Below are positions 1 to 5,207 of a DNA stretch of 5,207 bases, one piece after another. The notes under the pieces were generated by a model, which made no database searches, was not told the origin of the DNA, and worked only from the letters and a program-made list of their open reading frames with translations. Origin of the DNA: Verrucomicrobia bacterium TMED40 (GTDB lineage Bacteria > Verrucomicrobiota > Verrucomicrobiia > Opitutales > Seribacteraceae); NCBI GenBank assembly GCA_002167605.1, contig NHCT01000060.1:4920-10126 (forward strand), in the 5' to 3' direction. Position 1 is the stretch's first letter. Each line of letters begins with the position of its first letter. The position numbers and the translations under genes were made by a program.

Positions 1-365
1 CGTATGCGATGCTCGTTCATTTCCAAAACCTTTTCGAAGTCTCCAGCTAACCCCTCTAGTTTCAAATCCATATTTATGTAGCGTGATTTAATCGGCCCGC
101 CAAGATTGGTAATCAACGAACTAAGTTCATAATGCTTCTCTTCGCCTGATGGTTCCATATCCAAAGGTTGACCGCCCTCAGTCAATTGAGGTTTTACAGT
201 CTCCTCAGGCTTATTGAGGTTAATCATAAAGTACATCGCCACCACAGTCAGGGCGGGAGCCAAAACAATAGCAATCAGTGCAGGTACCAGATTCCCTCCA
301 CCCTCGGATTTGGAGGAAGGGACATTGTTGTCGTCAGGAAGTTCGTCGAGTTGAGCTGCGCACAT
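1..365 (-). CDS. fliL: Flagellar basal body-associated protein FliL, partial (C-terminus beyond left edge)
   Basis: FliL is a single-pass inner-membrane protein at the basal body that associates with the stator and supports torque generation. The reading frame starts at the ATG at 365-363 and stays open to the window edge, giving 121 complete codons. Residues 1-25 are a polar cytoplasmic tail rich in Asp, Ser and Gly. Residues about 26-48 form one hydrophobic membrane segment, which contains two prolines. A short linker leads to the start of the FliL periplasmic domain at about 79-121, with the family-like pattern Y-x-L (79-81), the I-T-N-L strand (85-88), RY (95-96) and a D-L-K-L-E strand (100-104). 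The gene begins 27 bases after the flgE stop. No Shine-Dalgarno sequence is visible; the start is preceded by an A/T-rich stretch. This is the only ATG available between the flgE stop and the membrane segment that gives a full cytoplasmic tail. The identification rests on topology, the domain pattern and operon position. Roughly the last third of the protein is probably missing. Confidence 0.88.
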   Translation of the reverse strand, partial: MCAAQLDELPDDNNVPSSKSEGGGNLVPALIAIVLAPALTVVAMYFMINLNKPEETVKPQLTEGGQPLDMEPSGEEKHYELSSLITNLGGPIKSRYINMDLKLEGLAGDFEKVLEMNEHRI

Positions 366-392
366 TTTTAATGAATGTTCGGGATTAGTTAC

Positions 393-1259
393 TTAGCGTT
401 TAAGATTCACAGCTTCAGATAATATCATATCTGAGGTGGTGATAACACGAGATCCAGCCTGGAATGATCTTTGATGAGAAATCATACTGGCGAATTGATT
501 GGTCAGGTCTACATTAGATAGCTCTAGTGTATATTGCTTAACCTTTCCATTTGAACCCGCTGCAGGAATAAAATTGGCAAGTCGACCTCCTAAATCTTGA
601 CCTGGACCACCGTTTGAGTAGAAACCATTACCCGCTCTTCTCAAGTATTGGGGAGATTGAAAATTCACTAATTTGAGTTGCCCAACATTCCGGATAATAT
701 CTTCAGATCCTCCATTAATGTCATCTTTACTGACAACAACATTCACTTTCCCATCCTCTTCAATCCTTCGGGCAAGAAGAGTTTCATCGTTTTCAAGTTT
801 GATCTCCATTGCACCATTAATACCTTGGAGTTGATACCTATACTGGTCACGAGTAACTACCAATCCTTCTTTAGTGGACTCAAAAGCTCCCGCTCGCGTA
901 TAGAAAATTTCCTCTGAAACAGGATCGACAATCTCAAAGAAACCTCCGCCATTAGGAAGAGCCTCGCCTTGAATGGCCAAATCTAAATCCAAACCTGTAG
1001 TTTCATGAGTACCTTGATTAAAGTCAGTTGAGACAGAACTTACATGCACTCCGGTTCCATGCTGTTGAATATTGTTGCTTGGATCGCCATCAGCACCTGC
1101 CTCCGCATCGTTAAGATGCATGTAAAAATTATCGGAATAATTAGCTCGAGCAGCTTTATAACCCAACGAATTAACATTTGCAATGTTGTTGCCAAGAATC
1201 TGCAAACCCTCGGTGAGACTTTTCAGTGCAGATACGCCGTTGTGAAGAGATGGTATCAT
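393..1259 (-). CDS. flgE: Flagellar hook protein FlgE, short form
   Basis: This is the structural subunit of the flagellar hook, exported by the flagellar type III system and polymerised under the FlgD cap. At 288 aa it has the two terminal regions shared by the FlgE/F/G rod-hook family. The N-terminal helix contains the rod-family motif LGNNIANVNSLGYK (22-35), then a LDLAIQG strand (91-97) and the YTRAG motif (120-124). The C-terminus has LELSNVDLTNQF (245-256), a QRSFQAGSRVITTSD stretch (263-277) and ends in VNLKR, closely resembling B. subtilis FlgE. It is much shorter than enterobacterial FlgE (about 400 aa), so the outer hook domains are reduced or absent. FlgF or FlgG are alternatives by size, but the position directly after flgD and the C-terminal sequence favour FlgE. 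Where the family normally reads close to LDLAIDGDGYF, this protein has an extra EALPNG-type segment at 99-104. The start is 9 bases after the flgD stop, with no recognisable Shine-Dalgarno sequence. Confidence 0.87.
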   Translation of the reverse strand: MIPSLHNGVSALKSLTEGLQILGNNIANVNSLGYKAARANYSDNFYMHLNDAEAGADGDPSNNIQQHGTGVHVSSVSTDFNQGTHETTGLDLDLAIQGEALPNGGGFFEIVDPVSEEIFYTRAGAFESTKEGLVVTRDQYRYQLQGINGAMEIKLENDETLLARRIEEDGKVNVVVSKDDINGGSEDIIRNVGQLKLVNFQSPQYLRRAGNGFYSNGGPGQDLGGRLANFIPAAGSNGKVKQYTLELSNVDLTNQFASMISHQRSFQAGSRVITTSDMILSEAVNLKR

Positions 1260-1268
1260 TTTGTGGTA

Positions 1269-1700
1269 TTATTGATTGGGCAAGCTAACCCGGGTGATGT
1301 CCTTAGGAAAATAGGAGTCTCCTCCAACTTGAATAGTGATTGAACCGTCTGCAGATTTCTCTACCGAATCCACCAAACCTTCGACATCATTTCCTTGATT
1401 ATTTATTGTCACCATCCGACCCAAGTAAGCTTGTGCCACCATATCCTTCTGGGAACTCGCGAAACTCTCGAAACCTTTGGTGAATTGTTGCATTTGTTCA
1501 AGGGATGCAATGTTTGCCATTTGGGAAATAAATTCCGTATCCTTCATAGGTTCTAATGGATCTTGATTGCTGATCTGACTTGTAAGCAACTGAAGAAAAT
1601 CTTCCATTTGCATATAACTGCCATTACTCTCTTCTTGTTTGTTAAGACTCGAAGATCTTGGGTTATCGCTTGATGTTGCCGCTGCTATTGCTCCTATCAT
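1269..1700 (-). CDS. flgD: Flagellar hook assembly scaffold protein FlgD, short form
   Basis: FlgD is the hook cap. It is exported through the flagellar type III apparatus, sits at the tip of the growing hook, promotes FlgE polymerisation and is later discarded. The 143 aa protein has a polar Ser/Asn-rich N-terminus (8-28) followed by the diagnostic FlgD block: MEDFLQLLTSQ (32-42), NQDPLEPMKDTEF (45-57), then SQMANIASLEQM (59-70). A second part, AYLGRMVTINN (91-101) followed by G-L-V-D-S-V (108-113) and a terminal strand ending near 139, resembles the C-terminal beta-rich portion of short FlgD proteins. It lacks the larger Ig-like insertion of enterobacterial FlgD (about 230 aa) and is close in size to the Bacillus form (about 140 aa). 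The start lies 6 bases after the fliK stop with no Shine-Dalgarno match, which suggests translational coupling. It is located between its usual partners fliK and flgE. Confidence 0.94.
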   Translation of the reverse strand: MIGAIAAATSSDNPRSSSLNKQEESNGSYMQMEDFLQLLTSQISNQDPLEPMKDTEFISQMANIASLEQMQQFTKGFESFASSQKDMVAQAYLGRMVTINNQGNDVEGLVDSVEKSADGSITIQVGGDSYFPKDITRVSLPNQ

Positions 1701-1706
1701 AATATT

Positions 1707-2669
1707 CTATGCTGCTTGATGGAAATAATTATCCATCTCCTTATAATTTTGAAAATGAAAAACCTTAAGCTCACCTGAACCACTCCTTCCTTCAGAGAAT
1801 TTGTTAATAATGGCTTTCAGCTCCTGTAGAATTGTTTGGGAGTGGTCATCGGATGAAATGAAACAGACACTCAAACTATTTTTCGATTTTTCTAATCGAA
1901 CACCAAGTTTGGACCCATTGGGAAAATCCATCGCAAATCGAACAACTCTCTTATCCTGCTTGGCAAAATAAGCAATCCGGGGTAGGAGTTCTTTACCGGA
2001 AAATTCAAGAAAGGAACGAGTCTGTGGGTTGGATTCCCTGCACGAAAGGGCTGTTATTTCTCTACCGGCCAATTCGAGGGTTAGTTGAGTTTTGAAAATG
2101 ACTTCCATGTCATCATCAGAATAAGCACTTTTTATGCCATGCGATAATTTCCTTCCATTATCATGAACATCTCTATCCGCATCAGGATTGACCTCATTCT
2201 TATGTATTATTGATTGAAAACCTGGATCACGAAGATTGCTGGTGTTCGACTTGTTGACTGGCAAAAGCTGACTTTGGTTAATCAAAGGGCGATCAACATT
2301 AGTTATCACAGGGGGTTGCATCCAAACCTTTTTACCAGAGAAAACCTTTTTTGTACTAGCTCCCATTTCTGGAATTTGAATCCTAGACTCGTGGTTATTT
2401 TTGTCAGGATAGCCAGTCTTCGAGATCAGATCTGCTTTTGTTTGAACAGGTTGTCTAGCTTTGTTTTGAGTAGATTCCTTAGGCTCCCCTTTTAATTCTT
2501 TTTTAGTCAGTTTCATTTCGCTAAGCTTAGAATCGGCTGCTTTTAATTTTTTGGAAAACACCTCATTTTTTGCCTTAGGTGGAAGCCAAAAGGAACCGTT
2601 TTTTCCAACTTGCTGGTGACTAGGGCTATTCCCCAGTCTTTCAACAAATGCCTTGCCCACGCTTTCCAT
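1707..2669 (-). CDS. fliK: Flagellar hook-length control protein FliK
   Basis: FliK is an exported molecular ruler. Its N-terminal part is threaded through the growing hook and its C-terminal domain interacts with FlhB to switch export from hook to filament substrates. The first 190 or so residues of this 320 aa protein are polar, rich in Lys, Ser, Asn and Gln, low in hydrophobic clusters and probably largely disordered, as expected for a ruler segment. The conserved hook-length (Flg_hook) domain is recognisable at about 190-300. It has an FLEFSGKELLPRI region (220-232), then FPNGSKLGVRLEKS (249-262), matching the family's LGxVxVxL strand, LSVCFISSDD (266-275), and an amphipathic helix at about 277-293. 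Sequence outside that domain is not diagnostic, as is normal for FliK. Operon position between the motE-like gene and flgD strongly supports the call. It is shorter than Salmonella FliK (405 aa). A GAAGG ribosome-binding site six bases upstream supports the ATG chosen; the next in-frame ATG is only at residue 52. Confidence 0.88.
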   Translation of the reverse strand: MESVGKAFVERLGNSPSHQQVGKNGSFWLPPKAKNEVFSKKLKAADSKLSEMKLTKKELKGEPKESTQNKARQPVQTKADLISKTGYPDKNNHESRIQIPEMGASTKKVFSGKKVWMQPPVITNVDRPLINQSQLLPVNKSNTSNLRDPGFQSIIHKNEVNPDADRDVHDNGRKLSHGIKSAYSDDDMEVIFKTQLTLELAGREITALSCRESNPQTRSFLEFSGKELLPRIAYFAKQDKRVVRFAMDFPNGSKLGVRLEKSKNSLSVCFISSDDHSQTILQELKAIINKFSEGRSGSGELKVFHFQNYKEMDNYFHQAA

Positions 2670-2675
2670 ATTTTG

Positions 2676-2680
2676 CCTTC
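2676..2680 (-). promoter_or_regulatory. Shine-Dalgarno site of fliK (GAAGG)
   Basis: On the minus strand GAAGG lies six bases upstream of the fliK ATG at 2669 and overlaps the TGA stop of the preceding motE-like gene. It is one of the few credible ribosome-binding sites in the window and supports the assigned fliK start. Stop and ribosome-binding site share bases, which fits coupled translation of the two genes. Confidence 0.55.
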
Positions 2681-3344
2681 AGTTTGGCAAAGGACTAACC
2701 GCATCATTAAGATCGAGACTAGGCAAAAGCCCTCGGTCCCTCATTGCCAAGGCATCGGCAAGTTCAATCAAAGCATCATCATCGCTGTTGAGCATAAAAG
2801 AAATGATAGGAGCCTTTTCCTCGGACTTAAGAAGTTCGAAAATGGTAAGAGCCTCTTCAAATCGTCGCTTTTGCCTCCAGTTCTGAATTTCTACACTTGC
2901 CACTTCGGGACCCATTTCAATCCATCTTTTTGAAGTATCCTTGTATTCCTTGAGCTTTTCTTCACTTAAATCCTGGCCTTGTCTTGCCTCGAAATCAGCT
3001 AGCCTTCCTGCGAGATCTTCTCTGATTTGCTGAAGTTCCTTTTTTTGCTTCTCCAAAGATTCCATATCCATAGCAATTGCAGATTCACGAGCATCCAATT
3101 CGTTCTCACGAACCAACAAGCGTTCCTTAAGAGCAGCCAATTCCTTTGACAACTGATTCATAGAATGAGTTTCGGCAGGGGAATAACTCGTATCATCAGC
3201 ATCAAATTCTACACTTGTAAACTCTGCCTTTATCTCTGGCTTGGGCTTAAACATTGCATCATAATTAAGCCATATCATTACGCTTGCACTGACCATACAG
3301 AGGACAGTTGCAATCAAGACTAACATTGTGGGTGGTATTTTCAT
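2679..3344 (-). CDS. Membrane-anchored coiled-coil protein in the MotE/YlxF position
   Basis: The 221 aa product has one hydrophobic segment at about 7-27, preceded by a short basic N-terminus, so it is probably a single-pass inner-membrane protein. An acidic linker (about 38-60) leads to a long, highly charged coiled coil (about 62-122) rich in Glu, Lys, Leu and Arg. A C-terminal helical domain follows at about 130-205, containing RWIEMGPEVAS (140-150) and an A-P-I-I-S-F-M segment (178-184). This architecture matches the MotE/YlxF group (TM, coiled coil, C-terminal MgtE-N-like helical domain), and the gene lies between fliJ and fliK exactly as ylxF does in Bacillus. MotE proteins act as periplasmic chaperones of the stator protein MotC in Sinorhizobium; YlxF's role is poorly known. 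The similarity seen here is architectural and positional rather than a clear motif match, so the function is inferred. The ATG at 3344 is 6 bases after the fliJ stop, with no Shine-Dalgarno sequence, and is fixed by the membrane segment that follows at once. Confidence 0.72.
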   Translation of the reverse strand: MKIPPTMLVLIATVLCMVSASVMIWLNYDAMFKPKPEIKAEFTSVEFDADDTSYSPAETHSMNQLSKELAALKERLLVRENELDARESAIAMDMESLEKQKKELQQIREDLAGRLADFEARQGQDLSEEKLKEYKDTSKRWIEMGPEVASVEIQNWRQKRRFEEALTIFELLKSEEKAPIISFMLNSDDDALIELADALAMRDRGLLPSLDLNDAVSPLPN

Positions 3345-3350
3345 GATTTA

Positions 3351-3803
3351 TCAAAAGTTGGATTGGTTATAGATAAAGCGACCGCCAATCAGATCATCCA
3401 TTTCAGCTTCTTCCTTTTTCGACTCGATTGCCAAGTGATCTTCCCTGTTCTTCTCCTTGAGTCTTAAAAAGCTCTTAAATGAAGAATCTGCCTTTAAGTA
3501 AGATTCTCTGTTGGAATCTTCTATTTTTTTTGCTGCTTGAAGCTCAGAGTAACAACGTTGAATTTCAGCTTTCGCCGCATCCAACGACCTCTGATAGAAA
3601 TGCTGGCTAGAACCGGAAAAGCCCACTGCCCTTCTTGAAGAAATTTCGTGCTGAAGATCGGTCAACATTTGCCGTTTTGTATGAAGTTGATTTTCCATGG
3701 ATTCTCTACTTGCCACCGCTTGTCCATATTGAGATAAAGCCTTATCCTTCGTAATTTCACGAAGATGAAGAAGAGTTTCTAGACGAAATGAAAAAGCCTT
3801 CAT
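3351..3803 (-). CDS. fliJ: Flagellar export protein FliJ
   Basis: FliJ is a small cytoplasmic antiparallel coiled-coil protein. It inserts into the FliI hexamer like the gamma stalk of F-type ATPases, escorts export chaperones and helps couple the ATPase to the export gate. The 150 aa length is typical. The N-terminus KAFSFRLETLLHLREI (2-17) matches the family's characteristic F-x-FRLE-x-LL-x-LRE opening. The rest is almost wholly charged helix (about 18-58 and 68-135) broken near G61-S65, consistent with a two-helix hairpin. Overall similarity among FliJ proteins is low, so the N-terminal motif and the position directly after fliI carry the call. The ATG overlaps the fliI stop by four bases (ATGA), indicating translational coupling and a fixed stoichiometry with the ATPase. 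Its TGA stop is followed at once by an in-frame TAA, giving a tandem stop. Confidence 0.92.
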   Translation of the reverse strand: MKAFSFRLETLLHLREITKDKALSQYGQAVASRESMENQLHTKRQMLTDLQHEISSRRAVGFSGSSQHFYQRSLDAAKAEIQRCYSELQAAKKIEDSNRESYLKADSSFKSFLRLKEKNREDHLAIESKKEEAEMDDLIGGRFIYNQSNF

Positions 3804-5122
3804 TTTAAAATCTTAATAAGAAGATCAAAAGCTTCCTTGCGAATACTTAGCTGATCGTACTTTTGTCGAAGGAAATTTTCGATGTGATGGAACATTTCAA
3901 TGGCCCTATCAATTTTGGGGTTACTGTTCTTAACATATGCACCTACATTAATCAGGTCCTCATTTTGCTTATAGACAGACAATAAATCTCTCGCTTCCGA
4001 GATCAGGGCTATTTCATCCTCACTACAAACTGCTCGGTCAAGCCTGCTCACACTTTTCAAGACATCGACAGCCGGAAAATGGTTAGCGTTGGCCAGTTTT
4101 CTACTGAGTACTATATGACCGTCGAGAAAACCTCGCACTGCATCTGCAACTGGTTCATTCATATCATCTCCTTCAACCAAAACCGTGTAGATTGCTGTTA
4201 TGGCACCATCATCGCTAGTTCCAGTTCTCTCCAATAGCTTTGGAAGTAAAGAAAAGACGGAAGGCACATAACCACGAGAAGCAGGAGGTTCTCCTGCAGC
4301 TAGACCAATCTCTCGTTGGGCCATGGCAAACCGTGTTAGGGAATCCATGAGAAGCAAAACCTTGTTCCCTTCGTTCCGAAAACCTTCCGCAATGGCCGTT
4401 GCCAAAACAGAGGCACGGATTCGCATGGGGGCAGGTTGGTCCGATGTTGAGACTACGATTACCGATTTGGCCATACCCTCGGGACCCAAATCGTTTTCTA
4501 CGAATTCTCGCAATTCGCGCCCTCTTTCACCCACCAGTGAAATAACATTAACCTCGGCTTCGGACCCACGACCTATCATTCCAAGAAGAATTGATTTGCC
4601 CACACCACTACCAGAGAAAATGCCCACTCTTTGCCCAACACCAAGAGGTATAAAAGAGTCAATGGCTTTAATTCCGGTGCTAAAGGGATCCTTAATCAAG
4701 CTTCTGGACAAAGGATTAGGAGGTTCGCAATAAAACCCTTCACGCTGAGGAGCAAGCAAGGGGCCTTTACCATCGATTGGTCGGCCCATTCCATCAATGA
4801 TTCTCCCAAGAAGAGAGGGACCATAAGGCACCGCATTTGAATTTTTCTTCGAGGAAACCTTACAACCAGGATGAATCAAGTGAACGCTTTCCAATGCCAT
4901 TAACAAAACAACATTTTCCCTGAACCCAACGACTTGCGCCTCAATGGTTTCGCCATGCCTTTCAGAACTAATCGAACAAACTTGACCGATACTGACTTCA
5001 GGTCCTTCGGATTCAATGACAAGCCCAGTCACACGACGAACTGTACCGATCTTATCCAAAGTTCTTACGCCGCGGACTCCTTGCTCCATGAAAGAGAAAC
5101 GCTCATGTAGAGAATCAATCAT
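3800..5122 (-). CDS. fliI: Flagellum-specific ATPase FliI (type III export ATPase)
   Basis: FliI hydrolyses ATP as a hexamer at the cytoplasmic face of the export gate and helps unfold and deliver flagellar export substrates; FliH is its regulator and FliJ its central stalk. The 440 aa length is normal. The N-terminal beta-barrel domain spans about 24-92. The ATPase core has Walker A GSGVGKS (171-177), the catalytic-glutamate motif GERGRE (198-203, with E199 the presumed catalytic base), Walker B ending LLLMD (256-260) followed by SLTR, and the G-E-P-P loop (277-280). The ATPase alpha/beta signature runs from P350 to S359, followed by R360, the expected arginine finger. The C-terminal helical domain runs from about 365 to 440, with the NVGAY motif (392-396) typical of FliI. 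All catalytic residues expected are present, so the enzyme should be active. The gene overlaps the fliH end by eight bases and the fliJ start by four. Related virulence T3SS ATPases are excluded by the flagellar neighbours. Confidence 0.98.
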   Translation of the reverse strand: MIDSLHERFSFMEQGVRGVRTLDKIGTVRRVTGLVIESEGPEVSIGQVCSISSERHGETIEAQVVGFRENVVLLMALESVHLIHPGCKVSSKKNSNAVPYGPSLLGRIIDGMGRPIDGKGPLLAPQREGFYCEPPNPLSRSLIKDPFSTGIKAIDSFIPLGVGQRVGIFSGSGVGKSILLGMIGRGSEAEVNVISLVGERGRELREFVENDLGPEGMAKSVIVVSTSDQPAPMRIRASVLATAIAEGFRNEGNKVLLLMDSLTRFAMAQREIGLAAGEPPASRGYVPSVFSLLPKLLERTGTSDDGAITAIYTVLVEGDDMNEPVADAVRGFLDGHIVLSRKLANANHFPAVDVLKSVSRLDRAVCSEDEIALISEARDLLSVYKQNEDLINVGAYVKNSNPKIDRAIEMFHHIENFLRQKYDQLSIRKEAFDLLIKILK

Positions 5123-5207
5123 TACCCCTCAGTTCCTCCTCCACTTTACGCAACTTTGTGGCAATCCTTCCATCGAGCAGCCCAAATCTGCTCTTAATCT
5201 GACAATC
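5115..5207 (-). CDS. fliH: Flagellar assembly protein FliH, C-terminal fragment
   Basis: Only the last 30 codons and the TGA stop (5117-5115) lie in the window. FliH is the cytoplasmic regulator of FliI: it binds the ATPase, restrains its activity and tethers it to the export apparatus. The visible peptide starts within a C-Q-I-K-S strand, then has FGLLDGRIATKLRKVEEEL, which fits the end of the FliH/V-ATPase E-subunit-like domain: a beta strand, a G-x-x-D turn and a final amphipathic helix. The frame is open from the window edge, and its last eight bases overlap the fliI start, the usual fliH-fliI arrangement. The fragment is too short to identify on sequence alone; position immediately before fliI makes FliH by far the most likely product. 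Confidence 0.82.
   Translation of the reverse strand, partial: DCQIKSRFGLLDGRIATKLRKVEEELRGND
5125..5142 (-). promoter_or_regulatory. Purine-rich Shine-Dalgarno region of fliI
   Basis: Two SD-like blocks lie upstream of the fliI ATG inside the fliH coding sequence: GAGGGG two bases from the start and GGAGGAGG twelve bases from it. Neither has ideal spacing. They also encode the Glu-rich end of FliH, so the purines may partly reflect coding need. They still make 5122 the best start for fliI. Confidence 0.4.

Noticed and set aside
168..371. A 67-codon plus-strand open frame near the left edge.
   Set aside because: It is antisense to the clear FliL frame, which has the expected membrane segment and domain start.
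366..392. A possible promoter or terminator in the flgE-fliL gap.
   Set aside because: The gap is 27 bases, with no hairpin plus T-run and no -35/-10, sigma-28 or sigma-54 pattern I could support.
393..1259. Assignment of the short hook-family gene as rod protein FlgF or FlgG.
   Set aside because: Length would allow it, but the gene directly follows flgD and its C-terminus closely resembles short FlgE of Bacillus.
678..1343. Plus-strand open frames of 79 and 99 codons opposite flgE and its junction with flgD.
   Set aside because: Their products are low-complexity antisense translations of conserved FlgE segments, with no independent coding evidence.
2214..2933. Several plus-strand open frames of 77-107 codons.
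   Set aside because: They are antisense to fliK and the motE-like gene, overlap one another in different frames, and have no ribosome-binding site or family-like sequence.
2679..3344. The hydrophobic N-terminus of the motE-like protein as a cleavable signal peptide.
   Set aside because: There is no convincing small-x-small cleavage site after the hydrophobic core (it runs into WLNYDAMF), so a retained membrane anchor is more likely.
4323..4733. A 136-codon open frame on the plus strand.
   Set aside because: It lies wholly antisense to the ATPase core of fliI, its product resembles no family I recognise, and the fliI frame is fully conserved. It is a shadow frame.

Overview
The window is a compact stretch of a flagellar biosynthesis operon. 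Every gene lies on the minus strand, so transcription runs from high to low coordinates. In transcription order it holds the 3' end of fliH, then fliI (export ATPase), fliJ (export chaperone-like coiled coil), a membrane-anchored coiled-coil gene in the motE/ylxF position, fliK (hook-length control), flgD (hook cap/scaffold), a short flgE (hook protein) and the 5' part of fliL, which runs off the left edge. No RNA gene, mobile element, repeat array, internal terminator or convincing promoter was seen. Coding density is close to complete: the first two junctions overlap (8 and 4 bases), and the other five have gaps of 6, 9, 6, 9 and 27 bases.

The order fliH-fliI-fliJ-(motE/ylxF)-fliK-flgD-flgE-fliL matches the fla/che operon of Bacillus subtilis. 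The main difference is that there is no small flbD/swrD-type gene between flgE and fliL. FlgD (143 aa) and FlgE (288 aa) are also the compact forms seen in Bacillus rather than the longer enterobacterial ones. The organism is therefore a flagellated bacterium with the operon layout shared by Firmicutes and several other phyla. The sequence looks moderately AT-rich, and most start codons lack a clear Shine-Dalgarno sequence, which would be unusual for Bacillus itself. A diderm lineage such as Verrucomicrobiota or another PVC-like group is possible, but that is a weak inference and nothing here fixes the taxonomy.

The genes form one functional unit. FliH, FliI and FliJ energise and feed the flagellar type III export gate. 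FlgD caps and scaffolds the growing hook made of FlgE. FliK measures the hook and switches export specificity. The MotE-like protein and FliL are single-pass membrane proteins associated in other bacteria with stator or motor function. I found no clearly novel system. The points worth a second look are the divergent MotE-like gene, the small FliK, the compact hook protein with a local insertion, the missing flbD and the weak ribosome-binding sites.
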